Source: CADEED01 sp035525785
GTDB taxonomy: Bacteria; Pseudomonadota; Gammaproteobacteria; Steroidobacterales; Steroidobacteraceae
Length of the DNA stretch: 64,000 nt
Assembly (NCBI GenBank): GCA_035525785.1
Contig: DATLDQ010000043.1
Span: 20,585 to 84,584 of the forward strand
Direction: 5' to 3'
The position numbers and the translations under genes were made by a program. This document shows positions 19,144 to 28,044 of this stretch, piece after piece (positions within the stretch are counted from its first letter, which is position 1; each line of letters opens with the position of its first letter). The notes beneath the pieces were generated by a model. The model worked only from the letters and a program-made list of their open reading frames with translations. It had not been told where the DNA came from and did no database searches.

Positions 19144-20536
19144 TGAAGATGAGGCCGCCCTTGATGACCACGTCGACGTTCTGAAGCGCCGCGACGTCGG
19201 CGAGCGGATCGCCGCGCACCGCGATGAGATCGCCGAACCGCCCGGCCTCGAGCGCACCGACGCGGTCGCTCCAGCCCATGTACTTCGCCGCCACTGATGT
19301 GGCCGACTGGATCGCCTGCATCGGCGTCATGCCACGCGCGACCATGATTGGAAATTGCCGCGCGTTGAGACCATGCGGATACACGGCCGCGTCCGTGCCG
19401 AACACGATGGGCACTCCGGCCTTGACGGCCTTGGTGAAACCCTCGCGTTGCACCTGCGTGGTCTCGAGGTTCTTGCGCAGGAATTCCTCGGGCCACTGCA
19501 TGCGTCGGCCCTCGGTATCGATGTAGTCGCCGTTGTATACGTCCATGGACAGCGCCACGTCGCCGCGCTTCAACGCCGCCGCGATGCCGGCGTCGTCGAG
19601 ATACGAAGCGTGCTCGACGGTGTCGACGCCGGCATCGATCGCCATGAGTATCGAGGCCGCGCCGTGCGCGTGCGCGGCGACCTTCTTGCCTTGCGCGTGC
19701 GCCACCTGTACGACGGCGGCGATCTCTTCCCGTGTCATCTCCGGAGCGCCCGGCACGCCGCCGAACGCCAGCACGGCGCCCGATGCGATGACCTTGAGCA
19801 GGTCCGCGCCGCTGGCCAGCAGCATCTGCGCCTTGTCGCGAAACTCTTCGGGCCCGCGCGCTACGCCCGCATGGAAGCGCGCGTTGTCCGCGGGCTCCTT
19901 GAACTCGGGGACATAAAGGTCGCCACCACCCTGCGGAATACCGAGGTAGGGCCCGCTCGCCTGGATGCGTGGCCCCGCCGCCATGCCCGCATTCACCTCG
20001 TCGCGCAGCGCGAAGTCGGCGCCCATGACGTACGTGCCGACGTTGCGCGCGCTGGTGAAGCCGGCCAGCAGCGTCGCCGAGGCATTCTCGAGCGACTGGC
20101 GCTGCGTCTCTTCATCACTGCGCGAGAAGTACACGCTGAGGTCGGCCGTGTCCTCTGGCCGGTCCGTGAGATGCGTGTGCATGTCGATGAGGCCGGGCAG
20201 GCAGGTGTAACCCGACAGGTCGAGCACCGGCACGTGCGGCTCGGCCGCGTCGCCGCGGCTGGCGTTGGCCTTGACGCTCATCACGCGTCCGTCGCGGATC
20301 ACCACCAGCGCATTGCCGAGCGCGGTCGTGCCCAGCCCGTCGATGAGTTTGCCGCAGCGGATGGCGATGGATCCGCTGTCGGGCGTGTATGGCACCTGCC
20401 GCACGCCAAACCTGCTGTTGATCGCCACGGGCGAGACCGCGCAGCCCGCGAGAATGGCCCCGACAATCGCCGTGAAGATCCACGGCACCAATGACTTGAT
20501 GCAAGCCAGTGCCGTCATGTCGACCCGGACCTTCAT
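19097..20536 (-). CDS. Amidohydrolase family lipoprotein (imidazolonepropionase/prolidase-like)
   Basis: The 479-residue metal-dependent hydrolase has a lipobox LAGC (Cys32). Its metal-site signatures are HTH (His120, His122), a probable carboxylated Lys in DLLKVIASGA, HAHG, EHASYLDD and FGTDAA. Related enzymes cleave Xaa-Pro dipeptides, imidazolones or N-acyl amino acids, so the substrate is open. The start at 20536 overlaps the pirin stop (ATGA), so it is the second gene of a pirin-led operon. The last 14 or so residues, starting at KMGTDLFDAD, are read from the right half of the palindromic repeat. The ancestral enzyme therefore probably ended a few codons after VVIKGGLIF. Confidence 0.83.
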   Translation of the reverse strand: MKVRVDMTALACIKSLVPWIFTAIVGAILAGCAVSPVAINSRFGVRQVPYTPDSGSIAIRCGKLIDGLGTTALGNALVVIRDGRVMSVKANASRGDAAEPHVPVLDLSGYTCLPGLIDMHTHLTDRPEDTADLSVYFSRSDEETQRQSLENASATLLAGFTSARNVGTYVMGADFALRDEVNAGMAAGPRIQASGPYLGIPQGGGDLYVPEFKEPADNARFHAGVARGPEEFRDKAQMLLASGADLLKVIASGAVLAFGGVPGAPEMTREEIAAVVQVAHAQGKKVAAHAHGAASILMAIDAGVDTVEHASYLDDAGIAAALKRGDVALSMDVYNGDYIDTEGRRMQWPEEFLRKNLETTQVQREGFTKAVKAGVPIVFGTDAAVYPHGLNARQFPIMVARGMTPMQAIQSATSVAAKYMGWSDRVGALEAGRFGDLIAVRGDPLADVAALQNVDVVIKGGLIFKMGTDLFDADPRRDR

Positions 20537-21387
20537 GCCAGCGGGATGAATTCCTGGTCGTCGGCGTCCGGTAGTTTGAAGCGCCGCGCCTTCCAGTCGG
20601 ACTTGGCCTGCTCGATGCGTTCCTTCGACGAGGACACGAAGTTCCACTCGATGAAGCGCTCGCCCACGGGCTCGCCCCCGAGGCACATCAGCGTGGCGCG
20701 CGCCGTGGCTTCGAGCGTGGTGTCCTCGCCCGGGTCGAAGACCAGCATCCTGCCGGCGCCGTGCACCTGGCCTCCGGACGTGATTTCACCGGAGACCACG
20801 TACACCGCGCGTTCCGGATAGGCATCGGGCAACGCGACGCGCTGGCCGCTGTCGATTTCCCAATGCGCATAGAACAGCGGGGAATGCGTCTTGACGCCGG
20901 CTCGCAGGCCGAACGCCTCGCCCGCCAGCAGGCGCGTGCGCACGCCGCCATCCACGTGAACGGGCAGGGCGTCGGCGCCATAGTGCGCGAACGAAGGCTC
21001 TGTTTCCTCGTGCTCGTTCGGCAACGCGACCCACGCCTGGATGCCATGCAGCGGCCCGCCTTCCGCGCGCGCTTTCTCGAAACGCTCCGAATGCGTGATG
21101 CCGCGGCCGGCAACCATCCAGTTCACTTCGTCGGGCTGGATGGCCTGCTGATACGCGAGGCTGTCGCGATGCATGATCTCGCCCGCAAACAGGTAGGTGA
21201 CGGTGGCGAGACCGATGTGCGGATGCGGCCGCACGTCGATGCTGCGCGGGATGCCCGGCGAGAAATGCTTGGGGCCGATGTGATCGAAGAAGATGAACGG
21301 CCCGACCATGTGGCGCCGCGTGTAGGGAAGTACCCGGCCCACTTCGAAGCCGCCCAGGTCGCGGCGGCGCTGGTCGATGACTTGCAT
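20533..21387 (-). CDS. Pirin family protein
   Basis: The 284-residue bicupin has the pirin signature FIFFDHIGPKHF, the metal-binding cluster VRPHPHIGLATVTYLF, VNWMVAGRGITHSER, and a C-terminal cupin ending GGEPVGERFIEWNFV. Bacterial pirins include quercetin 2,3-dioxygenases and regulators of pyruvate metabolism; the role here cannot be fixed. Its last codon overlaps the amidohydrolase start. A strong hairpin lies 15 bp before its start. Confidence 0.85.
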   Translation of the reverse strand: MQVIDQRRRDLGGFEVGRVLPYTRRHMVGPFIFFDHIGPKHFSPGIPRSIDVRPHPHIGLATVTYLFAGEIMHRDSLAYQQAIQPDEVNWMVAGRGITHSERFEKARAEGGPLHGIQAWVALPNEHEETEPSFAHYGADALPVHVDGGVRTRLLAGEAFGLRAGVKTHSPLFYAHWEIDSGQRVALPDAYPERAVYVVSGEITSGGQVHGAGRMLVFDPGEDTTLEATARATLMCLGGEPVGERFIEWNFVSSSKERIEQAKSDWKARRFKLPDADDQEFIPLA

Positions 21388-21401
21388 TGCGTCATCGTAA
21401 A

Positions 21402-21444
21402 GGGGCCAGCCCCCATTTCCCAGCAGGAAATGGGGCTGCCCCCC
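21402..21444 (-). repeat. GC-rich hairpin (REP-like or terminator) between cytochrome and pirin genes
   Basis: Imperfect inverted arms GGGGCCAGCCCCCATTTCC / GGAAATGGGGCTGCCCCCC around CAGCA. The AAATGGGG core recalls the other repeats in the window. It sits between two minus-strand genes and could end the upstream transcript or limit read-through into pirin. Confidence 0.6.
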
Positions 21445-21448
21445 ACCC

Positions 21449-22747
21449 TCAGAGCGACTTCAGATACTCCGCGAGGTCGTGTTTCTCTCCAGCGCTCAGG
21501 CCTAACGAGAAGTGCCGGTCGTAGTGGTCGATGACCGCCGTCAGCGTGGGGTACCGTCCGTCGTGGTAGTAGCCACCCTTGCCATGCGTCCACAGGCCGC
21601 GCAGGGGCGACGTGCGGTAGCGCTGGTCGGGGCTGCGATTGGCCTGGAAGTTGTCGATGCCGATCTCCGCTCCGGTATGCATGTTCCAGCCCGGCTCGGT
21701 GAACAGCGGCGGCACATGACAGCGCGCGCAACCGGCCTTGTCCGCAAACAGATCCTCGCCACGCTTCGCCGCCCAGCGGTCGAAACTGCCGCGCGGCGGT
21801 GCGGGGGCGTCCAGCGCGAGCTGGTAAAAGTGCAGCGCGGGCAGCAGCGGCGTGATGCGGTCCTCTTCGGCACGCACCTCGTCGAAGCCATTGCGCGCCG
21901 CGACCGGGAAGCGCGCGGCATCCTTGAGCCGCGGGTCGTAGAACGTTCCCTGGCCGTGCATTTCGAGATTGGCGACCAATGCATTCCAGTACGTCACGCT
22001 GCCCCAGCCCGTCCAGGTGTGCAGGTTCACGCCTGACAATCCGAACGCGGGCGGGATCAGCACGGCGCCGGACTTTCCGTCCGGGCGGAATGCCTTGCCA
22101 TCGAGGAACAGGACCGCGTCGAACTTGCCCGGTCCCCAGGAATTCAACACGGCGCGCACCGTGGGCACGTCGACGCCGAGAACTGCGGCCACCGATTCGA
22201 GCCGCGGCGCGAGCGAGATGATGGCGCCGACGTTCAGGTCGCGATTGGCCCAGCCATCGCGTCGATGACCGATGCCCGGCGCGAACGAATCATCGACGGT
22301 GGAATGACAGAACGCGCATTGGATACCCATCGACGTCAGGCGTCCCTGGTTGTCGAAGAGACCGGTCACGCCGATCACCGCGTCGAGCTTGAGCAGCGCC
22401 AGCGTGGTGGCCGGATTCTGCAGATCGACCTTGCCGCGTGCGAGGTCGCGGATGAGACCGCGAGGCAGGGCATCGACATCCACCTTGAGTCCCACTGACA
22501 ACGCGGTCGCGGGCGAAACGCCAGGACCCACGCCGCCATTGTTTGCGCCCGCGAGCGCGAGGTGTAGTCCTATTCCGTCGCCCCAGAAGGCTTCGTCACC
22601 GAAGGTCGCGTAACGGAATGTGTTGCGGCCTTCGCGCACCTCGCGCACCGCATGTGCTTCGGCCGATGTCGTCGTTCGAAAATCGTGAGCCGCAACCAGC
22701 GCCGGGAACAGCGCGGCGGCGGCCGCCACTATGAGTCGGATATTCAT
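21449..22747 (-). CDS. Secreted diheme cytochrome c (MauG/CcpA-like)
   Basis: The 432-residue periplasmic protein has a signal peptide (1-20, ending LVAA-HD). Two covalent haem motifs are present: CAFCH (144-148) and CARCH (340-344). The arrangement, with VPPLFTEPGWNMHTGAEIGI and RTSPLRGLWTHGKGGYYHDGRYPTL in the second half, is that of the bacterial diheme peroxidase/MauG superfamily. The activity could be peroxide reduction or substrate oxidation. It is followed downstream by pirin and preceded by a second diheme cytochrome gene 92 bp away on the same strand, so the two may act in one electron-transfer route. Confidence 0.82.
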   Translation of the reverse strand: MNIRLIVAAAAALFPALVAAHDFRTTTSAEAHAVREVREGRNTFRYATFGDEAFWGDGIGLHLALAGANNGGVGPGVSPATALSVGLKVDVDALPRGLIRDLARGKVDLQNPATTLALLKLDAVIGVTGLFDNQGRLTSMGIQCAFCHSTVDDSFAPGIGHRRDGWANRDLNVGAIISLAPRLESVAAVLGVDVPTVRAVLNSWGPGKFDAVLFLDGKAFRPDGKSGAVLIPPAFGLSGVNLHTWTGWGSVTYWNALVANLEMHGQGTFYDPRLKDAARFPVAARNGFDEVRAEEDRITPLLPALHFYQLALDAPAPPRGSFDRWAAKRGEDLFADKAGCARCHVPPLFTEPGWNMHTGAEIGIDNFQANRSPDQRYRTSPLRGLWTHGKGGYYHDGRYPTLTAVIDHYDRHFSLGLSAGEKHDLAEYLKSL

Positions 22748-22839
22748 GTCGCATCCCCTTTGAGAACGTCACTCCCAAACAAGCAATGCGCGCGTCCGCG
22801 GTTTCGTTCCGTGGCCAACCGGCCAGCGGCCGCAATCGA

Positions 22840-23916
22840 TCAGGGATACTGCGATGAAACGTACGCGACGACGTCGATCATTTCGTCGAGCGTCAATTTC
22901 TCCACGACCGCGTTCATCTGCGCGGATTTCTCGTTGACCCGCACTCCGTTGCGGAAAGCGAGCAGCTGACGCAGCAGGTAGGTAGGCGAGCGTCCGGCTA
23001 TAGGTGGAATCTGATCCGTGCCCTTGAGGTTGCCGAGATGGCACTGCGTGCACGCTACCGTGCGCTGGCTGTTGTCCACGGATGACTTGCCGCCCAGCAC
23101 CAGCGACTTGCCGCGCGTGAGCGCGCCCGGAGGAACGTAGGCGAGGTACTCGAGACGATCGTCGCGCCGTTCGTGGCGCGTGAGGTCCTGCGTCACCTCG
23201 AGCAGGCGGCCGTCGAGGTCCTCGGTGCCGCCGTGCTCCACGTAGATCCAGGCGGCAGGTTCGGCGCGCGGAATGCGCAGCTGATCGATGACGTACACGC
23301 GGCGCTTGAGCTTCTGCTGCGAGAAGTATTTCGCGCTGTCGTCGATCTCCTGGTCGGTCATCGCCTTCGCGATCTTGATCATGTTCTGGATGGGCAGATA
23401 GGTCTCGGGGCCCACGGCCTTGCGACGCCCGCTGCGGTAGTCGAGCAGCTGCTCCCGGATGTACGCCTCGGGCAGCCCTGCGAGCGCGGAATTCTCCGGA
23501 CGGCCCTGGCCACTCGGTGTGTGACAGAACGCGCAGGCCATCACCGCAGGCTTGCGGCCGTGCGATACCACCTCGGGCATCGGCCCATGACTCGTCGGGC
23601 GCCAGTCGGGAGGATCGAACGGATCGTTGATGCGGGCCTGCGTGAACTTCTCGGTGCTGTCCGGGATGTCGAGCAGCGGCTCCGCCGGCGGCTCGGCCTT
23701 GGGCGCATTCGGATCGGGCTTGACGGGCTTGGCCGGCTTTTCAGGCGCCGCGGGCGGCGTCTTCGGCGGCAGCGGGAACAGCCACTCGGGATACTCGAGT
23801 GCCACCATCGCCGCCGCGGCAGGCGCATCGGCAGGTTTGGCCGGCTCGGCCGCGTTCAGCAGGCTGGCAGCCATTGCCAGGGCGACGAGACTGACTTCGG
23901 TGACGAAGGTTCGCAT
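22840..23916 (-). CDS. Secreted diheme cytochrome c with proline-rich linker
   Basis: The 358-residue protein begins with a signal peptide (MRTFVTEVSLVALAMAASLLNAA). A Pro/Ala/Lys-rich low-complexity linker follows (about residues 25-80). Two class I cytochrome modules come next, with CAFCH and CTQCH haem sites, each followed by typical Leu-rich helices (YIREQLLDYRSGRR; YLLRQLLAFRNGVR). A start three codons upstream (23925) is also possible; 23916 has GGGA about 9 nt before it. It probably shuttles electrons with the neighbouring diheme enzyme. It diverges from the AAG gene with 76 bp between. Confidence 0.8.
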   Translation of the reverse strand: MRTFVTEVSLVALAMAASLLNAAEPAKPADAPAAAAMVALEYPEWLFPLPPKTPPAAPEKPAKPVKPDPNAPKAEPPAEPLLDIPDSTEKFTQARINDPFDPPDWRPTSHGPMPEVVSHGRKPAVMACAFCHTPSGQGRPENSALAGLPEAYIREQLLDYRSGRRKAVGPETYLPIQNMIKIAKAMTDQEIDDSAKYFSQQKLKRRVYVIDQLRIPRAEPAAWIYVEHGGTEDLDGRLLEVTQDLTRHERRDDRLEYLAYVPPGALTRGKSLVLGGKSSVDNSQRTVACTQCHLGNLKGTDQIPPIAGRSPTYLLRQLLAFRNGVRVNEKSAQMNAVVEKLTLDEMIDVVAYVSSQYP

Positions 23917-23992
23917 GGAGCGCATTCCCGGGAGTGTGCCAGACCGTGGGAAGACGCGCCGCACCTGCGGGTTCCGTGGAATACTGCCGTCG

Positions 23993-24565
23993 ATGGCACG
24001 ACTCACCCGGCGCGCGCTGCCGCTCGCCACGGTCGAACTGGCGCGTTACCTCATCGGCAAGCGGCTGGTGCACGCGCACCGCCGCGGCCTGGTGGCAGGC
24101 CGCATCGTCGAGACCGAAGCCTATCCGCCCGGTGACCCGACCGGCTACTTCCGCTCCGGGCTAACTACCGCCAACGCGCCGCTGTTCGCGGTGCGGGGCA
24201 CCGCGTACGTACGCATGGTGTACGGCACCTGCTTCAATCTCAACATGGCGGCGGAGGAGGTGGGTACCGGCGCCTCGGTGCTGATCCGCGCGCTCGAGCC
24301 CGAAGCCGGCATCGACCTCATGAGCGCCCTGCGTCCCGCGTCGAAGCTGCGCGATCTCGCGCGCGGGCCCGGACGCCTGTGCGCGGCGCTCGACATCGGC
24401 CGCGATCTGTCGGGCGAGGACCTTACGACCAGTCGCGTGCTGTGGCTGGAGAGCGGCCGCACACCTGGCATCACCGTGAGCACGCGCATAGGCCTGTCGC
24501 GCGATCAACATCGCAGGCTCAGGTTCCTGGAGCTCGGCAGTCCTTTCGTGAGCTTTCCGCCATAA
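23993..24565 (+). CDS. 3-methyladenine DNA glycosylase, AAG/MPG family
   Basis: Base-excision enzyme for alkylated purines, 190 residues. The catalytic Glu is Glu40 in RIVETEAY, followed by the family segments YVRMVYGTCFNLNMAAEE, VLIRALEPEAGI and LARGPGRLCAALDI. The usual Asp-Pro-x-x-His element that follows the catalytic loop reads DPTGYFRSG here, so the conserved His is replaced by Tyr. Activity or specificity may differ. The stop overlaps the next start (TAATG), a coupling that is unexpected for a repair enzyme and a thioredoxin-fold protein. Confidence 0.87.
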   Translation: MARLTRRALPLATVELARYLIGKRLVHAHRRGLVAGRIVETEAYPPGDPTGYFRSGLTTANAPLFAVRGTAYVRMVYGTCFNLNMAAEEVGTGASVLIRALEPEAGIDLMSALRPASKLRDLARGPGRLCAALDIGRDLSGEDLTTSRVLWLESGRTPGITVSTRIGLSRDQHRRLRFLELGSPFVSFPP

Positions 24566-25299
24566 TGCGCGCCATGCGTGGGATTCCTTTTCTCCTGCTT
24601 CTAGTGGTGACCTGCGGCACGCCGCGCGCGACCGCAGCCGAGAACGGCGTGACCGAAGCGGATTTCCGCGTCGCCATGAATCTGCCTGCGGCCGTCGCGG
24701 TGTCGTATCTCGACATCGAGTGCAAGGCCATCAGCTTCGCGCAGTTCGCGAGCGGCATGCAGCAAGCCGGCATGACTTCGAAGTCCATCCGCTCCCCGGA
24801 TGGGCGTGCGGCGACCGTGTTCCTGCACCGGCGGGGAGGGCACGAATGCCCGTCACCCTATGGACGCATCACCGAGATGCCGCCGTTCGATTTCATGGAT
24901 CTCTCGGGCAAGCGCGTGACCTCGCAGGCGCTGCGCGGCAAGCCCACGCTCATGAACTTCTATTTCTCGGGCTGCATCCCCTGCATCCTCGAAGTAGGGC
25001 CGCTCAACCGGTTCGCCGCGTCGCGCAAGGATCTCACCACCCTCGCGGTCACCTTCGACGAGCCGCAGGAGGCGCGGGCGTTCGTCGCCCGTTATGGGTT
25101 CAAATGGCGTGTCGTACCAGGTGCGCGCGATTTCCTGGATCGCATGGTGGTGAACCGCTATCCGATGATGGCGCTGTTCGACGCCAACGGGCATTTGCTG
25201 GGCATGCGCGCCGGCGGCGCGAAAGACGAGCTCGAGGCCGCCACCGTCGAGCCGTCGCTGCGGCGGTGGGTGGATGGCTTGCTGCGCGCCGCGCCCTGA
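24565..25299 (+). CDS. Secreted TlpA/peroxiredoxin-like thioredoxin-fold protein
   Basis: The 244-residue product has a signal peptide (about 1-24, ending ATAAE). A short unassigned N-terminal region with two cysteines (Cys53, Cys95) follows, then a thioredoxin-like domain: PPFDFMDLSGKRVTSQALRGKPTLMNFYFSG with the redox pair Cys137-Ile-Pro-Cys140. The cis-Pro region is VNRYPMMALFDANG. TlpA-type proteins reduce periplasmic thiols, for example in cytochrome or copper-centre assembly, which fits the cytochromes nearby. The start at 24565 overlaps the upstream stop; a second ATG three codons later is possible. Confidence 0.78.
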   Translation: MRAMRGIPFLLLLVVTCGTPRATAAENGVTEADFRVAMNLPAAVAVSYLDIECKAISFAQFASGMQQAGMTSKSIRSPDGRAATVFLHRRGGHECPSPYGRITEMPPFDFMDLSGKRVTSQALRGKPTLMNFYFSGCIPCILEVGPLNRFAASRKDLTTLAVTFDEPQEARAFVARYGFKWRVVPGARDFLDRMVVNRYPMMALFDANGHLLGMRAGGAKDELEAATVEPSLRRWVDGLLRAAP

Positions 25300-25334
25300 G
25301 TCAACCGCCGGCGCCCCGCTGCGTTGAGTCCTCG

Positions 25335-26756
25335 ATGGGAACCGCCGCCGCCATTGCCGCGAACCGCTTCGGACTGGGAGCACGTCCGGGCGAGCTTGAA
25401 CGGCTGCCGGATCCGGCAGGCTGGCTTCTGTCCCAACTCGAGGGCGCGCCGCCCGTCCTCGGTGACGCCGAGCTCCGTCCTTCGTCCGAAACACTGACGC
25501 GCGCCATCGAGTTGCGGCGCGCGGCGGTGAAAAACAGCAACGAGCGCAAGGACCCGCAGCCGGACGGCAACACCGGCCTCGTGAAGACGGCGCTGAAGCT
25601 CCCGGCGGTGTATCGGCCTGTCTACATCGACGAGGCCCATGCGCGCTTCGCGCACGCCGTGCGCACCGATCGCCCGTTCCTCGAGCGGCTGACGCAGTTC
25701 TGGTCCAACCACTTCGCGGTGTCCGTCGACAAGATCGTGGTGCTCGGCCTGGCCGGCGCCATGGAACGCGAGGCCATCCGTCCGCGCGTCACCGGCGGTT
25801 TCACCGACCTGCTGCTGGCCGTCGAGAAGCATCCGGCGATGCTGCTGTATCTCGATAACCAGACTTCGATCGGTCCCGATTCTAAGGCGGCGCGCCTGGC
25901 CTCGCGGCGCTCGAAGCGCAAGCTCGACATCAACGAGAATCTCGCGCGCGAGATCCTCGAGCTGCACACGCTCGGGGTGAATGGCGGCTATACGCAGTCG
26001 GACGTGACCACTTTCGCCAAGGCGATATCCGGCTGGTCGGTGGGCGGCCAGGACCACGGGCGCCGGCTGGCGAAGCTGGGGTTCGACAATGGTCGTCCCG
26101 GCGAATTCTTCTTCCGCGAAGCCTTTCACGAGCCGGGCGCGAAGAAGTTGTTAGGCCGCAGTTACGGCGATGACGGTCTCGCGCAAGGCGAAGCCATCCT
26201 GCGCGATCTCGCGGTGCGGCCCGAGACGGCACGGCACGTGTGCACCAAGCTCGCGCGGCACTTCATCGCCGACGACCCGCCAAAGGCCGCGATCGACCGC
26301 ATGACACGCGCCTGGAAGGATTCGCGCGGCTATCTGCCGGCCGTTTACCGCGCGCTCGTCGAGTCGCCCGAAGCCTGGGACCGGACCCTGACCAAGTTCA
26401 AGACGCCGGCGGACTACCTCCACTCGGCGTACCGTGGGCTGGGCATCCCCCTGCGCGAGAAGCGCCGCTCGCTGCAGGGCTTCGAAGCACTGGGGCAGCG
26501 CGGCTTCAGCCCTGGTTCGCCCGCGGGCTGGCCCGACACCAGCGCCGACTGGGATGGTTCATCGGCATTGCTCAAGCGCATCACCTGGGCCGACCTGGTC
26601 GCGCAGCGCATGGGTTCGCTCAATGCGCGCGATCTCGCGCCGCAGCTTCTGGGCGACACGCTCAGCAAGGACACCGCGAAGGCGATCGCGCGCGCCGAGA
26701 GCGGCGCGCAGGCGCTTACCCTGCTGCTCGCGTCGCCGGAATTCATGCGGCGTTAG
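25335..26756 (+). CDS. DUF1800 family protein
   Basis: The 473-residue protein carries the DUF1800 pattern: AANRFGLGARPGE near the start, LTQFWSNHFAVSVDK, RPRVTGGFTDLLLAVEKHPAMLLYLDN, INENLAREILELHTLGVNGGYTQ, and HFIADDPPKAAIDRM. No catalytic role is established for the family. It nearly always pairs with a DUF1501 gene, as here (8 bp apart). There is no obvious signal peptide at the chosen ATG. A slightly earlier non-ATG start is possible because no good ribosome site precedes 25335. Confidence 0.85.
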   Translation: MGTAAAIAANRFGLGARPGELERLPDPAGWLLSQLEGAPPVLGDAELRPSSETLTRAIELRRAAVKNSNERKDPQPDGNTGLVKTALKLPAVYRPVYIDEAHARFAHAVRTDRPFLERLTQFWSNHFAVSVDKIVVLGLAGAMEREAIRPRVTGGFTDLLLAVEKHPAMLLYLDNQTSIGPDSKAARLASRRSKRKLDINENLAREILELHTLGVNGGYTQSDVTTFAKAISGWSVGGQDHGRRLAKLGFDNGRPGEFFFREAFHEPGAKKLLGRSYGDDGLAQGEAILRDLAVRPETARHVCTKLARHFIADDPPKAAIDRMTRAWKDSRGYLPAVYRALVESPEAWDRTLTKFKTPADYLHSAYRGLGIPLREKRRSLQGFEALGQRGFSPGSPAGWPDTSADWDGSSALLKRITWADLVAQRMGSLNARDLAPQLLGDTLSKDTAKAIARAESGAQALTLLLASPEFMRR

Positions 26757-26764
26757 GAGTCACC

Positions 26765-28039
26765 ATGGCAACGTCATTCTCCCGCCGCCGTTTTCTCGAG
26801 AGCTCGCTGTTCGCGGGCGCCAGCACGATCGTTGCCTCGCGCCTGGCGTTCGCCAGCGCCCGCACCGATGCGCGTTTCGTGTTCGTGTTGTTGCGTGGCG
26901 CGCTGGATGGTCTGAACGCGGTGCCGCCGGTGGGCGATCCGCACTACGCGGACCTGCGAGGGCAGATCGCGTTGGCGCGATCGGGCGAGGGTGCGGCGTT
27001 GATGCTGGGCGGTGACTTCGGTCTGCACCCGGCGTTGAGCTTCCTGCACCAGAGCTACGCCGCCAAGGAGCTCGCGGTGCTGCATGCCGTAGCCTCGCCG
27101 TACCGGGAGCGCTCGCATTTCGACGGGCAGAACGTGCTGGAGAGCGGTGACGCCCGTCCGCACGGGTCGACCAGCGGCTGGCTCAACCGCGCGTTGAGCA
27201 CGTTGCCGGCCGACCAGACGCGCGATGCCGGCGTCGCGCTCGGCGCCAATGTTCCGCTCGCCATGCGCGGGCCGGCGGAGGTGGCGTCATGGTCGCCGAC
27301 GAAGATCGCCGCACTCGACGAAGCCACGCTGGCGCGCATCACCGATCTGTACGCGCGCGACCCGCTGCTCGCGCAGCGCCTCGCCGATGCGCTCGAGAGT
27401 GACGCCATCGCGAGGGAGGCGCAGAAGGCGATCGAGGCCCAAGCGGAGGGCGACGCCATGGCGCCGACCGTGACCGAAACCGTGATTGCCCGTGACGCGA
27501 AGGAAAAGCGCAACTACAACGCACGATACGTCGAGACCGCGCGAGCCGCGGCCGGCTTCCTCAAGCGGGAGGATGGCCCGCGCGTGGCGATGTTCGACAC
27601 CACCGGCTGGGACACGCATGCGAACGAGGGCGGCGCCCAGGGCCAGCTCGCATTGCGACTTCGCGGGCTCGACGCGGCGCTCGCGACACTCAAGGAATCC
27701 CTCGGCCCGGTATGGCGCAAGACCGTGGTGCTGGTGGCCACCGAGTTCGGCCGTACCGCGGCCATCAACGGGACTCGCGGCACGGATCACGGCACCGGTG
27801 CGGCGGCGTTCCTGTTAGGCGGCGCCGTGAACGGCGGCCGCGTCATCGCCGACTGGCCCGGGCTCGCGCGCGCCTCCCTGCTCGAGGACCGCGACCTCAA
27901 GCCGACGCGCGACCTTCGTTCGGTGATCAAGGGCGTGTTGCGCGATCACCTGGGCGTGGCTTCCGCGGCGCTCGATTCCCAAGTCTTCCCCAATAGCGGG
28001 GTCGCCAAACCACTGGGCGACCTGGTTCGCACCATTTGA
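26765..28039 (+). CDS. DUF1501 family protein with Tat signal
   Basis: The 424-residue protein starts with a twin-arginine signal (SRRRFLESSLFAGAS), so it is exported folded. The family core is present: FVFVLLRGALDGLNAVPPVGDPHYADLRG, YRERSHFDGQNVLESG, FDTTGWDTHANEGGAQGQLALRL, VVLVATEFGRTAAINGTRGTDHGTG. The metal-site-like Asp/His residues suggest an alkaline-phosphatase-superfamily fold (arylsulfatase-like), without proven activity. A strong GGAGT ribosome site overlaps the DUF1800 stop, consistent with translation as a pair. Confidence 0.88.
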   Translation: MATSFSRRRFLESSLFAGASTIVASRLAFASARTDARFVFVLLRGALDGLNAVPPVGDPHYADLRGQIALARSGEGAALMLGGDFGLHPALSFLHQSYAAKELAVLHAVASPYRERSHFDGQNVLESGDARPHGSTSGWLNRALSTLPADQTRDAGVALGANVPLAMRGPAEVASWSPTKIAALDEATLARITDLYARDPLLAQRLADALESDAIAREAQKAIEAQAEGDAMAPTVTETVIARDAKEKRNYNARYVETARAAAGFLKREDGPRVAMFDTTGWDTHANEGGAQGQLALRLRGLDAALATLKESLGPVWRKTVVLVATEFGRTAAINGTRGTDHGTGAAAFLLGGAVNGGRVIADWPGLARASLLEDRDLKPTRDLRSVIKGVLRDHLGVASAALDSQVFPNSGVAKPLGDLVRTI

Positions 28040-28044
28040 CCCCA

